Assembly (NCBI RefSeq): GCF_029869925.1
Contig: NZ_CP118605.1
Location: forward strand, 1,550,001 to 1,614,000
DNA: 64,000 nucleotides
Origin: Microbulbifer bruguierae
GTDB lineage: Bacteria; Pseudomonadota; Gammaproteobacteria; Pseudomonadales; Cellvibrionaceae
Direction of reading: 5' to 3'
Positions within the stretch are counted from its first letter, which is position 1, and each line of letters starts with the position of its first letter. Below the pieces are notes generated by a model. The model made no database searches. It saw only the letters and a program-made list of their open reading frames with translations, and had not been told where the DNA came from. This document shows positions 19,823-29,016 of this stretch, one piece after another. Position numbers and translations under genes: made by a program.

Positions 19823-20095
19823 CTATCTGTCTACGTGCCCCAGATCCCGTTCCGGGAACAGCAGATCACGCACTTTTTGCTTCAGCTCTTTGGGGCCGGG
19901 GAAACCGCCATCCCGCTTGCGCTCCCAGATCAGCTGGTCCCCCACTCTGATTTCAAACACCCCGCCACTGCCCGGTTTCAGAGCTACCTGCTCCAGGTCG
20001 TCGGCGAACGTATAAAGAAGCTCCTGGGCCATCCAGGTGGCGCGCAGCATCCAGTTGCACTGGACGCAGTAGTGGATGGTGACTGAATTATCCAT
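19823..20095 (-). CDS. SelT/SelW/SelH-family redox protein
   Basis: A 90-residue Rdx-type protein. Starting at the ATG giving MDNSVTIHYCVQCNWMLRA, it shows the thioredoxin-like CxxC (CVQC) in place of the CxxU of animal selenoproteins, and the family region PGSGGVFEIRVGDQLIWERK followed by GGFPGPKELKQKVRD. The fold and CxxC suggest a thiol redox role, but bacterial members have no established function. It lies between ubiX and the RND exporter on the same strand. Confidence 0.85.
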   Translation of the reverse strand: MDNSVTIHYCVQCNWMLRATWMAQELLYTFADDLEQVALKPGSGGVFEIRVGDQLIWERKRDGGFPGPKELKQKVRDLLFPERDLGHVDR

Positions 20096-20118
20096 AGAGT
20101 AAGAATCTGCGCTCGTAT

Positions 20119-20739
20119 TCAGCGCTGCCCCCATGGGGGCAGCAGGTTCTGTTCGATATCCAGCTGGCTCAGGATCCGCGCCACTACAAAGTCCACCAGA
20201 TCTTCCACGGAAGTGGGGTTCTGGTAAAAGCCCGGGCTCGCCGGCAGTATCACCGCGCCCATGCGCGTGAGCTTGAGCATGTTTTCCAGGTGGATCTCGG
20301 AATAAGGAGCCTCTCGCGGCACCAGAATCATCTGGCGTCGCTCTTTGAGTGCAACATCCGCCGCCCGTTCAATCAGATTGTTGGAGGCGCCACAGGCGAT
20401 GGCGGACAGGGTACCGCCACTGGCCGGACAGATCACCAGGCTGCTGGCGGCGCCGGTGCCGGACGCCACCGGCGAAAACCAGTCGCGCTTGCCAAACAGG
20501 GTCAGCTGCCCCGCTTGCGCACCGTAGTGCTCGCGCAGGAAGGACTCGGTGCCGGCATCGTCCTCCGGCAATTCCATCCCGGTTTCGGTGTTGATCACCA
20601 CCCGCGCCGCTTCGGACAATAGCAGCCACACCCGTACCTGCGCCGCCAGCAGGCACTGCAACAGGCGCAGGCCGTACTGGGCGCCGGACGCACCGGTAAT
20701 GGCCAGAGTGATGGTCTTGGGGAAGTTCGGCTCAGCCAA
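20119..20739 (-). CDS. ubiX: Flavin prenyltransferase UbiX
   Basis: UbiX attaches dimethylallyl phosphate to FMN, making the prenyl-FMN cofactor of the decarboxylase UbiD in ubiquinone synthesis. The diagnostic N terminus [20 protein letters not shown] binds FMN, and [21 protein letters not shown] and [19 protein letters not shown] (here MILVPREAP) are family segments. No ATG is available; I choose the TTG at 20739 ([13 protein letters not shown], 206 residues). GTG codons at 20820-20832 inside mpl are alternatives but would add a 27-31 residue tail unlike the family. It starts 31 bases after the mpl stop. Confidence 0.93.
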   Translation of the reverse strand: MAEPNFPKTITLAITGASGAQYGLRLLQCLLAAQVRVWLLLSEAARVVINTETGMELPEDDAGTESFLREHYGAQAGQLTLFGKRDWFSPVASGTGAASSLVICPASGGTLSAIACGASNNLIERAADVALKERRQMILVPREAPYSEIHLENMLKLTRMGAVILPASPGFYQNPTSVEDLVDFVVARILSQLDIEQNLLPPWGQR

Positions 20740-20770
20740 GGAGGTATCCGTATTCGCCCCGACAACGGGG

Positions 20771-22153
20771 CTATTTGCCGTATTTCTGCTCCAGGGCCTG
20801 TAGCAGGCGCTGGTGTACACCACCGAAGCCACCGTTGCTCATCACGATCACGTGACTTCCGGGGGCCGACAGTTCGAGGACGGATTCTACCGCAGCGTCG
20901 ATACTGTGGAGAACCTTCGCCGGCACAGTTGAATGGTGAACCACCTCATCCAGAGACCAGTTCATCCCCTCTGGTTGATACCAGAGCACCAGATCCGCCC
21001 CACTGCAGGCCCGCGCCAGTTGCCCCTGATGACGTCCCATACGCATGGTATTGGAACGCGGTTCAATCAGGGCGATAACCTTGTCGCTGCCGACCTTGGC
21101 GCGCAGGCCGTTCAGGGTGGTTTCAATCGCGGTGGGGTGGTGGGCAAAATCATCGTACAGACGGATGCCCTGCACCTCTCCCAGACATTCCATGCGCCGC
21201 TTGACCCCAGCGAACGCCGCCAGCGCTTCCGCCGCGGTTGCGGGCTCCACCCCTACATGACGCGCCGCGGCCATGGCGGCAAGACCGTTTCTCACGCTGT
21301 GCTGACCAGTCTGTTGCCACTGGACACGGGCAACATTGCCGCCCTCCAGCAGCACGTCAAAACTGCTGCCATCTGCCGCCACATTCACCGCACACCAGTC
21401 GCCGAGACGCACCCCGTCACCCTGCTCCAGATCGCAACGCTGTACCTGGCTCCAGCAGCCCTTTTCCAGCACCTGGGTCACCGCATCCTCGCGAGCCGCG
21501 ACAATCAGTCCGCTACCGGGGACCGTGCGCACAAGATGGTGGAATTGCTTCTGGATCGCCGCAAGATCGTCGAAGATGTCTGCGTGATCAAACTCCAGAT
21601 TGTTGATAATCAGGGTGCGCGGGCGATAGTGGACGAACTTGGAGCGCTTGTCGAAGAACGCCGTGTCGTACTCGTCGGCCTCCACCACGAAGAAGGGGGT
21701 GTTGCCCAAGCGGGCGGAGACATCAAAATTGTTCGGCACGCCACCAATCAGAAACCCCGGCTCCATCCCCGCGTATTCCAGGATCCACGCCAGCATGCTC
21801 GCCGTAGTGGTTTTTCCATGGGTACCGGAAACCGCCAGCACCCAGCGCCCGCCGAGAAAGTGGTCGCACAACCACTGGGCACCGGAGGTATAGGACAGGC
21901 CCTTTTCAAGTACCGCTTCCACTGCGGGGTTTCCACGGGACAGGGCGTTGCCGATGATCACCAGATCCGGCGCCGGCTCCAGCTGGGCCGGATCGTATCC
22001 CTCGGTCAGGGTGATCCCTGCGCGCTCCAGCTGGGTGCTCATGGGCGGGTACACATTGGCATCGGAACCGGTCACCTTGTGGCCTTCCGCCACCGCCAGC
22101 TGGGCCAGGCTGCCCATAAATGTGCCACAGATCCCTAAAATATGAATATGCAT
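20771..22153 (-). CDS. mpl: UDP-N-acetylmuramate:L-alanyl-gamma-D-glutamyl-meso-diaminopimelate ligase
   Basis: Mpl recycles murein tripeptide by ligating it to UDP-MurNAc. The 460-residue protein is a Mur ligase: N-terminal [21 protein letters not shown] nucleotide-binding fold, ATP P-loop [18 protein letters not shown] near residue 110, [20 protein letters not shown] and [20 protein letters not shown]. The opening [14 protein letters not shown] separates Mpl from MurC. It is transcribed towards ubiX. Confidence 0.96.
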   Translation of the reverse strand: MHIHILGICGTFMGSLAQLAVAEGHKVTGSDANVYPPMSTQLERAGITLTEGYDPAQLEPAPDLVIIGNALSRGNPAVEAVLEKGLSYTSGAQWLCDHFLGGRWVLAVSGTHGKTTTASMLAWILEYAGMEPGFLIGGVPNNFDVSARLGNTPFFVVEADEYDTAFFDKRSKFVHYRPRTLIINNLEFDHADIFDDLAAIQKQFHHLVRTVPGSGLIVAAREDAVTQVLEKGCWSQVQRCDLEQGDGVRLGDWCAVNVAADGSSFDVLLEGGNVARVQWQQTGQHSVRNGLAAMAAARHVGVEPATAAEALAAFAGVKRRMECLGEVQGIRLYDDFAHHPTAIETTLNGLRAKVGSDKVIALIEPRSNTMRMGRHQGQLARACSGADLVLWYQPEGMNWSLDEVVHHSTVPAKVLHSIDAAVESVLELSAPGSHVIVMSNGGFGGVHQRLLQALEQKYGK

Positions 22154-22498
22154 GCCAGTTCTTTGCTCTCTCAGGTGGAAACAGGTGCCGGATGAGACCG
22201 CCTATTCACGCAATCATTCCCGCCATTTCCCGCGTTTCTCAGCGCAAAAGCCGCAGCGGCGCGGTTTTTGCTTTCGATAGTTGCAGCAATCGGGATTGCT
22301 ATCGCAAGCCCCATTTTTGGGGGCGCGCCAGCTTATCACGGCCATTTACAGTAGTAAGTGCCAAATGCCCGCAATTCCATGCAATTGCCATATGAATACA
22401 TTAGACTTCGCGCCGCGTGAGGCAGCCACCAGAAGCCGCCCACCGGCAACACGCGCAAGCGTGGCCTAAGACGAGAAACTTGCAGCCATAGGATAGAC
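22154..22498. other. Intergenic region between divergent mpl and pfp
   Basis: 345 bases with no gene. Small hairpins are visible: CGATAG (22274-22279) with CTATCG enclosing GCAATC/GATTGC, and GCCCC-ATTTTT-GGGGGC just right of it. The region must hold both promoters but no box is convincing. Confidence 0.4.
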
Positions 22499-23767
22499 AT
22501 GTCGAAGAAAAACGCTTTTTACGCGCAATCCGGCGGCGTCACCGCCGTCATTAACGCCTCCGCGTGCGGGCTTATTGAAACCGCCCGCCAGCACCCGGAC
22601 AAAATCGGCACTGTCTACGCTGGCCTCAACGGCATTGTCGGCGCCCTCAAGGAGGAGTTGATCGATGTCAGCCGGGAGAGCGACGAAACCATCGCCGCCC
22701 TGCGCCACACCCCCTCCGGCGCCTTCGGTTCCTGCCGCTACAAGCTGAAAAGCCTGGAGCAGAACCGCGCCGAGTACGAGCGTCTGATCGAAGTGTTCAA
22801 GGCCCACGACATCGGCTACTTCTTCTATAACGGCGGCGGCGACTCTGCCGATACCTGTCTCAAGATTTCCCAGCTGTCGGAAAAAATGGGCTATCCCATC
22901 CAGGCCATCCACATCCCGAAAACCGTGGATAACGACCTGCCCTTCACCGACAACTGTCCCGGCTTCGGTTCTGTGGCCAAATACGTCGCGGTCTCCACCA
23001 AGGAAGCGGCGCTGGACGTAGCCTCCATGTGCGCCACCTCGACCAAGGTATTCATCCTTGAGGTCATGGGCCGCCACGCGGGCTGGATTGCCGCCGCCGG
23101 CGCCCTCGCCCAGGAACAGGAAGGCGACGCGCCCCACATCATCCTGCTGCCGGAAGTGGCGTTCGACAAAGAGAAGTTCCTGAAAAAAGTGCAGGAAACC
23201 GTCGATACCGAGGGCTACTGTGTGATCGTCGCCTCCGAGGGTGCCCAATATGAAGACGGCACCTTCCTTGCCGACGCCGGCAGTGTCGACGCCTTCGGCC
23301 ACAAACAGCTGGGCGGTGTAGCGCCGACCCTGGCCAAAATGGTCAAGGACGAACTGGGCATGAAATACCACTGGGCCCTGGCCGACTACCTGCAACGCGC
23401 CGCCCGCCACATCGCTTCCGCCACCGACGTGGAGCAGGCGTACGCCGTGGGCAAGGCTGCGGTGGAAGCCGCGGTGGCAGGCAAAAACGCCATCATGCCC
23501 ACCATCGAGCGCATCGGTAAAACGACCGCCGACTACAGCTGGAGCATCGGCGAAGCCCCGCTTTCCGAAGTGGCCAATGTCGAGAAATTCATGCCAGAAG
23601 AGTTTATTTCCGAAGACGGTTTCGGCATCACCCAGGCCGGTCGCGAATATCTCGAACCGCTGATCCAGGGCGAAGACTATCCGCCTTACAAGAATGGCAT
23701 TCCTCAGTACGCACGCCTGAAAAAAGTGCTGGTGGAAAAGAAATTGAAAGAAGCCTTCAGCGTTTAA
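22499..23767 (+). CDS. pfp: Pyrophosphate-dependent phosphofructokinase
   Basis: A 422-residue phosphofructokinase of the PPi-type group II. Two discriminating residues point to PPi rather than ATP: the phosphate-binding loop reads YNGGGDSADT, with Asp where ATP enzymes have Gly in GGDGS, and the catalytic loop reads HIPKTVDNDLPFTD, with Lys after IP where ATP enzymes have Gly. Catalysis is by the Asp in VDND. Other family segments are QSGGVTAVINAS and EVMGRHAGWIAAAGAL. PPi enzymes work reversibly in glycolysis and gluconeogenesis. The gene stands alone with its own terminator. Confidence 0.92.
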   Translation: MSKKNAFYAQSGGVTAVINASACGLIETARQHPDKIGTVYAGLNGIVGALKEELIDVSRESDETIAALRHTPSGAFGSCRYKLKSLEQNRAEYERLIEVFKAHDIGYFFYNGGGDSADTCLKISQLSEKMGYPIQAIHIPKTVDNDLPFTDNCPGFGSVAKYVAVSTKEAALDVASMCATSTKVFILEVMGRHAGWIAAAGALAQEQEGDAPHIILLPEVAFDKEKFLKKVQETVDTEGYCVIVASEGAQYEDGTFLADAGSVDAFGHKQLGGVAPTLAKMVKDELGMKYHWALADYLQRAARHIASATDVEQAYAVGKAAVEAAVAGKNAIMPTIERIGKTTADYSWSIGEAPLSEVANVEKFMPEEFISEDGFGITQAGREYLEPLIQGEDYPPYKNGIPQYARLKKVLVEKKLKEAFSV

Positions 23768-23778
23768 CTTTCGTACCG

Positions 23779-23809
23779 CCGCCCGGGTTACCACTACCCG
23801 GGCGGTCTT
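23779..23809 (+). terminator. Hairpin downstream of pfp
   Basis: CCGCCCGGGT (23779-23788) pairs perfectly with ACCCGGGCGG (23796-23805) around a 7-base loop, followed by TCTTACC. The T-run is weak but the 10-pair GC stem 12 bases after the stop is a good terminator candidate. Confidence 0.65.
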
Positions 23810-23875
23810 ACCCCCCGCCCCTTCCCCCACCATTCAATCCTCGAACTGACGCACGTCATTCTGTCTTTGCGCTGT

Positions 23876-23881
23876 TATAAT
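23876..23881 (+). promoter_or_regulatory. Candidate -10 box upstream of the OafA-like acyltransferase
   Basis: TATAAT followed by CTCGCGCC, about 70 bases before the presumed start codon. No well-spaced -35 is evident. Confidence 0.4.
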
Positions 23882-23949
23882 CTCGCGCCATTCAGTCCGT
23901 GCCTGCAGAGGCCGGTTGGTTTTCGTATTTTCGGCGTTGAGTTGGCAGG

Positions 23950-26052
23950 TTGTCCGAGTTGAAGGTAGTAGAAGTTCGCGGGAGAGAGGGTTACCGCCCT
24001 GATATCGACGGCCTGCGGGCTCTGGCGGTAATGCCAGTAGTACTGGGTCACGCCGGTTTTCCGGGCTTTTCCGGTGGTTTTATCGGGGTCGATGTTTTTT
24101 TTGTTATTTCCGGTTTTCTGATCACCGGAATCCTGCTGCGGGAAATCTCCGCCGACGATTTTTCTGTGGCCCGGTTCTACGAGCGCCGCGCACGTCGTAT
24201 TCTCCCCGCCCTGTTCGCGATGATGCTGGCCTGTGTCGTCATGGGTTGGTTATTGATGCCGCCGGAAGCCCTGGGGGCTCTCGGCCGCTCGGTCATGGCC
24301 ACCATCCTGTTTCTCTCCAACGCCTGGTTTGCCCGCAGCACCGAGGATTATTTCGGTACCGACGCCGAGTGGGAGCCCCTGCTGCACACCTGGTCACTGT
24401 CGGTGGAAGAACAGTTCTATCTGGTATTTCCGCTGCTGCTGTGGCTTCTCGCCCGCCGGTCAAAGACATCCACGGTTAGCGGCGTCGCCATGGTGACCGG
24501 AGTATCTCTCCTGTTTTCAATCTGGCAAACCCGGGCGGATCCCACCGCCGCCTATTTCCTGACCCCCGCGCGAGTGTGGGAACTGGGTGCCGGCGCGCTA
24601 CTCGCCATGGGTGTGCTGCCCGGGGTGCGCCGGCGTGCGGTGGCAGAATGCATCAGCGTTACCGGTCTGCTGATGATTATTTTCGGGGTCATATTGTACG
24701 GTCCGCAGACGCCATTCCCCGGCGCCGCGGCGCTGCTGCCGGTGACCGGCGCCATTGCGCTGATCTGGTCCGGCAGCGTATCGAACAACCGGGTATCGCA
24801 GTTACTCGGCAGCCGGATACCCGTGGGTATCGGGCTGATTTCCTACTCTCTTTATCTATGGCACTGGCCGGTGCTGGTTGGCGCGCGCCTGCTGCAGGGC
24901 AGCAGCCACCTTGCGACTGCCGGTGCGCTGATTGCCGTAGCCATTTCCCTGGTGCTCGCCTGGATCAGCTGGAAATTTATCGAACAGCCGTTTCGCGGTG
25001 GGAGCAATGCCCGGGTATCGAAGCTGGTACTGGTACGACTTTCGGCATTTGGCGCGATACTATTTCTTGCCACCGGTAGTGCGATCAAGGCCTTCGACGG
25101 CTTTCCTGGCCGCCTGCCCGAGGCCCATCTTGCGGTCTACCAGCAGGCCTTTACCGGTATCGACCGTCAGGAACGCTGCATGAAGAGAACACCGGCGACA
25201 GAGCTGTGCAGCATCGGTAGTTTTCCGGACGGAAGCCAACAGTCCAGCAGCCTGTTCCTGTGGGGCGATTCCCATGCCGCAGCCTGGCTACCTGGATTTG
25301 ATCACCTGCTGGAAACCCATAAGTACACCGGAATGGCGGCACTCAAGTCTGGCTGCCCCCCACTGTTGGGCCTGCGCCGGCAGGACAAGTCCGCGTCCCA
25401 CCGCTGTGACCAGTTCAACGATCAGGTGCTGGCATTACTGCAGTCGCGGGAAGATTTGCCGGTTGTGGTACTGGCTGCACGCTGGGCCCTGGCGGTCGAG
25501 AAAACCCGCCCGGAAGGTGGCGAGGGTATGCAGCTGGCATCGGTAAAAAGCTTTACCGCTCCGATACCGGCATGGGCCGCCCAGGCGACGGACACTCACC
25601 GGGCCGCACTTGTGGCGCACCGACTGGACCAGACCGTTGCCGCCATCCGCGCAACCGGGCGAGAGGTTGTATTGATAAAAGGGGTGCCAGAAATCGGCCA
25701 CTCGGTCCCCGCGGACCTTGCCAAAGCAGCGTTTACCGAAACTGCCGTCAGCGAGGGACCGGCGGCAAGCCGGGTCGAGGCCCGACAACGACAGGCGGAT
25801 GAAATCATCGAGTTGATCGCCGAGCGCCACGGCGCCCACACCGTCAATCCGCGGCGGCTGATGTGCGACGATAACTGCCGCATCGCCATCAACAGCCAGC
25901 TGCTGTACCGCGACGACGACCACCTGACGGCGTTCGCCGCACGCCAGTTGCTGCCCGTTCTGGCGGACCAGGCTCCCCCCATAAAACAGCTGAACAATCG
26001 CCTTATCCTGTCTGAGACTGACAAACCCACCGGCCCACCACCCCGGGGCTGA
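23950..26052 (+). CDS. OafA/YrhL-type acyltransferase with C-terminal SGNH domain
   Basis: About 700 residues. The N-terminal half is an acyltransferase-3 membrane domain with about ten helices; its opening YRPDIDGLRALAVMPVVLGH carries the catalytic His and the R/K-x10-H type motif. After about residue 410 comes a periplasmic SGNH domain: LFLWGDSHAAAWLPGFD (nucleophile Ser in GDSHA) and a terminal DDDHLTAFAARQL with Asp and His. Such proteins O-acetylate surface polysaccharides. TTG at 23950 is the start of the open frame; a TTG at 23959 is better spaced from GGCAGG. No sugar-polymer genes adjoin it, so the target is unknown. Confidence 0.88.
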   Translation: MSELKVVEVRGREGYRPDIDGLRALAVMPVVLGHAGFPGFSGGFIGVDVFFVISGFLITGILLREISADDFSVARFYERRARRILPALFAMMLACVVMGWLLMPPEALGALGRSVMATILFLSNAWFARSTEDYFGTDAEWEPLLHTWSLSVEEQFYLVFPLLLWLLARRSKTSTVSGVAMVTGVSLLFSIWQTRADPTAAYFLTPARVWELGAGALLAMGVLPGVRRRAVAECISVTGLLMIIFGVILYGPQTPFPGAAALLPVTGAIALIWSGSVSNNRVSQLLGSRIPVGIGLISYSLYLWHWPVLVGARLLQGSSHLATAGALIAVAISLVLAWISWKFIEQPFRGGSNARVSKLVLVRLSAFGAILFLATGSAIKAFDGFPGRLPEAHLAVYQQAFTGIDRQERCMKRTPATELCSIGSFPDGSQQSSSLFLWGDSHAAAWLPGFDHLLETHKYTGMAALKSGCPPLLGLRRQDKSASHRCDQFNDQVLALLQSREDLPVVVLAARWALAVEKTRPEGGEGMQLASVKSFTAPIPAWAAQATDTHRAALVAHRLDQTVAAIRATGREVVLIKGVPEIGHSVPADLAKAAFTETAVSEGPAASRVEARQRQADEIIELIAERHGAHTVNPRRLMCDDNCRIAINSQLLYRDDDHLTAFAARQLLPVLADQAPPIKQLNNRLILSETDKPTGPPPRG

Positions 26053-26097
26053 TCGGTAACGCTCAGCCTCAATCCCGGGGCAAACCCTGGACAAAAA

Positions 26098-26131
26098 AAA
26101 GCCACTCAGGACCTGGGTCCGAAGTGGCTTT
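26098..26131. terminator. Bidirectional terminator between convergent genes
   Basis: AAAGCCACT (26098-26106) pairs perfectly with AGTGGCTTT (26123-26131), with an inner GGACC/GGTCC stem. An A-run of eight precedes it, so it has a U-tail when read on the minus strand, and a short T-run on the plus strand. It serves the acyltransferase and the RpiB-like gene. Confidence 0.85.
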
Positions 26132-26160
26132 CATTCCTGCCAGGCGGCGTAAATAGCAGC

Positions 26161-26799
26161 TCAGGAATCCAGTGCGGCGCGCACGAAGTCGGTCAGAGCC
26201 TGATCCTGGCTGTTTTCAAAGAAACAGGCCTGGAAGCGCTCACCACCCACAGCGGTTTTCACCAGTTCCGGATCGATCGCCTTGAGGCCGTCCAGATAAT
26301 TCTTCGCAGTGGCTTCCTTGATGTGGTTCAGGATGCCGGCGTTGGCCACCTGGGACTCCTTGCGCTCTGGCGGATAACCCTGACCTTTCACACCAGTGAA
26401 CGCTTTCTCGAACATATAACGGATGTTCAGCTCCGCGCCCCAGCCGAAGCCCTTGGCGAAAGGAATGGACAGTGCGTTGCCGTTGTTGATCTGGGCAAAC
26501 AGATAGGCGTCTGCCGGATCAATGCAGTAACCACAGGCGACGCCCGGGTAGGCATTCAGGGACATCAATGCGCCCTGACCGGTGCCACAGCCACTAACCA
26601 CGAAGTCTACGGCCTTGGCGTTCAGCAGCAGGCTGCCCATGATACCCAGGTGGATATAGGTGAGGCGGTGATCGTTGTCATCGCTCATACCGGTGTTGTA
26701 AACGGTATGCCCGAGTTCGCCGGCAACGTCCTGCAGCTCCTTCAGCACGACGGCATTTTTGGACGCCTGGCTGAATTCATTCATCAATGCAATTTTCAT
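26161..26799 (-). CDS. RpiB/LacAB-family sugar-phosphate isomerase
   Basis: A 212-residue protein starting MKIALMNEFSQASKNAVVLK, with GGGGAGAG just before the ATG. VVSGCGTGQGALMSLNAYPGV is the RpiB/LacA/LacB active-site segment with the catalytic Cys, and NNGNALSIPFAKGFGWGAEL is the anion-binding part. It is longer than RpiB (about 150) by a C-terminal extension of about 60 residues, which marks a subgroup with unassigned substrate. Pentose or hexose phosphate aldose-ketose isomerisation is the family chemistry. It is monocistronic, with a terminator behind it. Confidence 0.85.
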   Translation of the reverse strand: MKIALMNEFSQASKNAVVLKELQDVAGELGHTVYNTGMSDDNDHRLTYIHLGIMGSLLLNAKAVDFVVSGCGTGQGALMSLNAYPGVACGYCIDPADAYLFAQINNGNALSIPFAKGFGWGAELNIRYMFEKAFTGVKGQGYPPERKESQVANAGILNHIKEATAKNYLDGLKAIDPELVKTAVGGERFQACFFENSQDQALTDFVRAALDS

Positions 26800-26957
26800 G
26801 GCTCTCTCCCCTTGGCCCTCGCGGGCAGCGCTGGAATATGTGTCGGCACCGGCCCGTTCACTATCCGAACAAATCACGACCGATGCGGTGGATTTTCAGT
26901 CCGCGGATTATATGTGTTTGGCCGATTAATAAAAACCGGTCAGGCAGGTTTGATGGG

Positions 26958-27632
26958 TCAGCGGCTGGAAGAAGCGCGAAAGCCTGAGATCAGGCCCGCA
27001 AATGCGGCCACCGCCAGTACAAATAACAGCGGGAACCAGGGGGAATCAAGCACCTTGAGCGTAACACCGGAAACCACCAGCCACAGCACCGGTATCACGG
27101 CCACTACCCAGAGCAAAGGGCCCCGCACCGCCAGCAGCAGAACACCGACAGTAACCGCCGCAGTGGGATCAGGATGCAGACCGAAGACCTCCGCCTGACG
27201 CCAGCTGTGACCAATCACTGGTGCCAACAGGGGAAAACCGACCAATCCGCACAAGCTAATCAGCAGCCCGGACTGGGTAGCGGGGTCCAGCAGGGAGCGG
27301 GGCCGCGCCAGCCCACGGCCGCTGGCCGCCAGCAACGCCAACAGCGCGCCCTGTAGCAGCCAGGCCCAACAGAAATACCCCCCCGCCCAGTTGAGCCTGG
27401 TGTAGCGTTCACCGAAAAAAGCCAAACCCACCAGTACCCAGAGCGGTGCAAGCAGAGCCAGGGCAACCCGGTAGTGGCCCGTCAGTGCCATCACCAGTGC
27501 AGTAACGCCGGTACTGAGGGTCAACAGTTGCAGCGGCCAGAAACTTTCCCCCAGCTGCGCGAGCAGTCGAAAATACACATCGGCGGTAAAAGGAATGAAG
27601 TCCTGAATCTGGTAGCTGGCCCAATCGCTCAC
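26958..27632 (-). CDS. DUF6064-like membrane protein
   Basis: A 224-residue protein with about six hydrophobic helices. The N terminus IQDFIPFTADVYFRLLAQ and the first helices resemble DUF6064 proteins, which have no known function; this assignment is from memory of the family and is moderate. It is followed (upstream on this strand) by a Tat-exported aldo/keto reductase 10 bases away, so the two are probably co-transcribed with the next two genes. Confidence 0.7.
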   Translation of the reverse strand: MSDWASYQIQDFIPFTADVYFRLLAQLGESFWPLQLLTLSTGVTALVMALTGHYRVALALLAPLWVLVGLAFFGERYTRLNWAGGYFCWAWLLQGALLALLAASGRGLARPRSLLDPATQSGLLISLCGLVGFPLLAPVIGHSWRQAEVFGLHPDPTAAVTVGVLLLAVRGPLLWVVAVIPVLWLVVSGVTLKVLDSPWFPLLFVLAVAAFAGLISGFRASSSR

Positions 27633-27642
27633 AGTACGTCCC

Positions 27643-28602
27643 TCACAAAGACTGGATATACGCAGCCATGCGCTGTCGCCCCGCAGCGTCCGGTAGCGGA
27701 CCGGTGCCGGCCTGCATATTTTCGTTCATATGCGCCACTTGCGAAGTGGCCGGGATGGCACAGTTCAGCGCCGGATGGCTGACGATAAATTTCAGCAGAT
27801 AGTCTGCCCAGGTCCGGCAGGCGAGTTCCTTTTGCGCCCACTCCGGCACCGCCTCTCTGCGCTTGAGCCCTTTGATCAGGTTGCCGCCGTCGTAGGGGCG
27901 GTTGGCGATCACCGCAACGCCTTTTTCCCGCGCCAGTGGCAACAGTCGCGCCTCCACCTCCCGGTGGGTGATGTTGTAGGTGAGCTGGGCAAAATCCAGC
28001 GTCTCGCTGGCCAGGATTTGCTCGAACGCGTCATGGCGCCGGCCGTGGGAGGTGGTAATTCCCAGATAGCGAATGCTACCGGCGGCCTTCAACTCCCGCA
28101 GTACCGGCAGATGTTCGCGCCAGTCCTCCAGGTTGTGTACCTGCACCAGGTCAAACTTCGACAGTCCCCAGCGCTCCGCGAGACCGGCGATCTGCTCGCG
28201 GGCCGTGCCACCGGCAGGACTCCAGACTTTTTCCGCGGAAAACAGGGATTTCGGTGTGCCCAGCTGCTTCAGCGCATAGCCGAGCGTATCCGGCGCCGAT
28301 CCGTACATGGGCGATGAATCGATCAGGCCTCCACCGTGGGCAAAAAATGCTCTCACCACCTGGGTGCGCGCCTCCAGCAGCTGCGGGTCATTCCCCACAT
28401 TGAAGGTGCGCCAGGTGCCCATGCCGATCACCGGCAGCGGCTCGTCGCTGGCGGGAATCGGCTTGGTGAGCAAGTCGCCCTTTTGCAAGCTCCCCTGTTG
28501 CGCCGACACCGGCAGGGCCGAAAGCAACGGTAACCCCCAGGCGGTGATGACTCCGGCCTTAAGCAGTTTGAGAAACTTCCTGCGGGTAGGTTGATCTTGC
28601 AT
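27643..28602 (-). CDS. Tat-exported aldo/keto reductase
   Basis: A 319-residue protein. The N terminus TRRKFLKLLKAGVITAWGLP is a twin-arginine signal followed by PVSAQQ, so it should act in the periplasm. The aldo/keto reductase barrel follows with the tetrad visible: Asp in GGLIDSSPMYGSAP, Tyr in the same segment, Lys in AEKVWSP and His in LVQVHNLED. Export by Tat implies folding with bound NADPH or another cofactor inside the cell. Substrate unknown. It forms a tight minus-strand cluster with the membrane proteins on both sides and a flavin-dependent oxidoreductase. Confidence 0.88.
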   Translation of the reverse strand: MQDQPTRRKFLKLLKAGVITAWGLPLLSALPVSAQQGSLQKGDLLTKPIPASDEPLPVIGMGTWRTFNVGNDPQLLEARTQVVRAFFAHGGGLIDSSPMYGSAPDTLGYALKQLGTPKSLFSAEKVWSPAGGTAREQIAGLAERWGLSKFDLVQVHNLEDWREHLPVLRELKAAGSIRYLGITTSHGRRHDAFEQILASETLDFAQLTYNITHREVEARLLPLAREKGVAVIANRPYDGGNLIKGLKRREAVPEWAQKELACRTWADYLLKFIVSHPALNCAIPATSQVAHMNENMQAGTGPLPDAAGRQRMAAYIQSL

Positions 28603-28617
28603 GAGTGAATCCCTGTT

Positions 28618-29016
28618 TCAGTCCGTGGACCTGAACAGGCCCGGTTTCACCAGCGCGGTCACCAGTATCAAGATAAAACACACCAGCACGAACACCTTGT
28701 TGACGAACCAGTTGCCCCGCCACAGGGTCCATTCCGGGTCCCCGAGGAACACGACAAATTTACTGACGATAATGGCGATCTCGATCACCGACATGACAAT
28801 CGCCAGCCTGCGGGTATACCCCGGCTGCGCCAGCAGTGCCCAGCCCAACCACACATGGGCCAGCGGCCACAGATCCCAGTAAACATGGCTGTTCCACGGT
28901 TCGCCGGTAGCCAGGGCGAAGCCGATCGGAAACAGGTACTTGATAAACAGCGTCCAGGCCGCCAGGAAGAACAGGCAGTGAGCGAGAAACTGCAGCCAGT
29001 GACTGCGCTCAACCAC
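28618..29016 (-). CDS. Small four-helix membrane protein of unknown function
   Basis: 132 residues with about four membrane helices ([71 protein letters not shown]). I do not recognise a family. Its start overlaps the end of the LLM oxidoreductase gene by 8 bases, so it is translationally coupled, and it is 15 bases from the aldo/keto reductase. The context suggests a membrane partner of this redox cluster, but no function can be assigned. Confidence 0.75.
   Translation of the reverse strand: MVERSHWLQFLAHCLFFLAAWTLFIKYLFPIGFALATGEPWNSHVYWDLWPLAHVWLGWALLAQPGYTRRLAIVMSVIEIAIIVSKFVVFLGDPEWTLWRGNWFVNKVFVLVCFILILVTALVKPGLFRSTD

Noticed and set aside
22466..23833. 455-codon minus-strand frame opposite pfp
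   Set aside because: It is the complement of a confidently assigned gene; composition (Gly/Val/His-rich) is typical of antisense shadows in GC-rich DNA.
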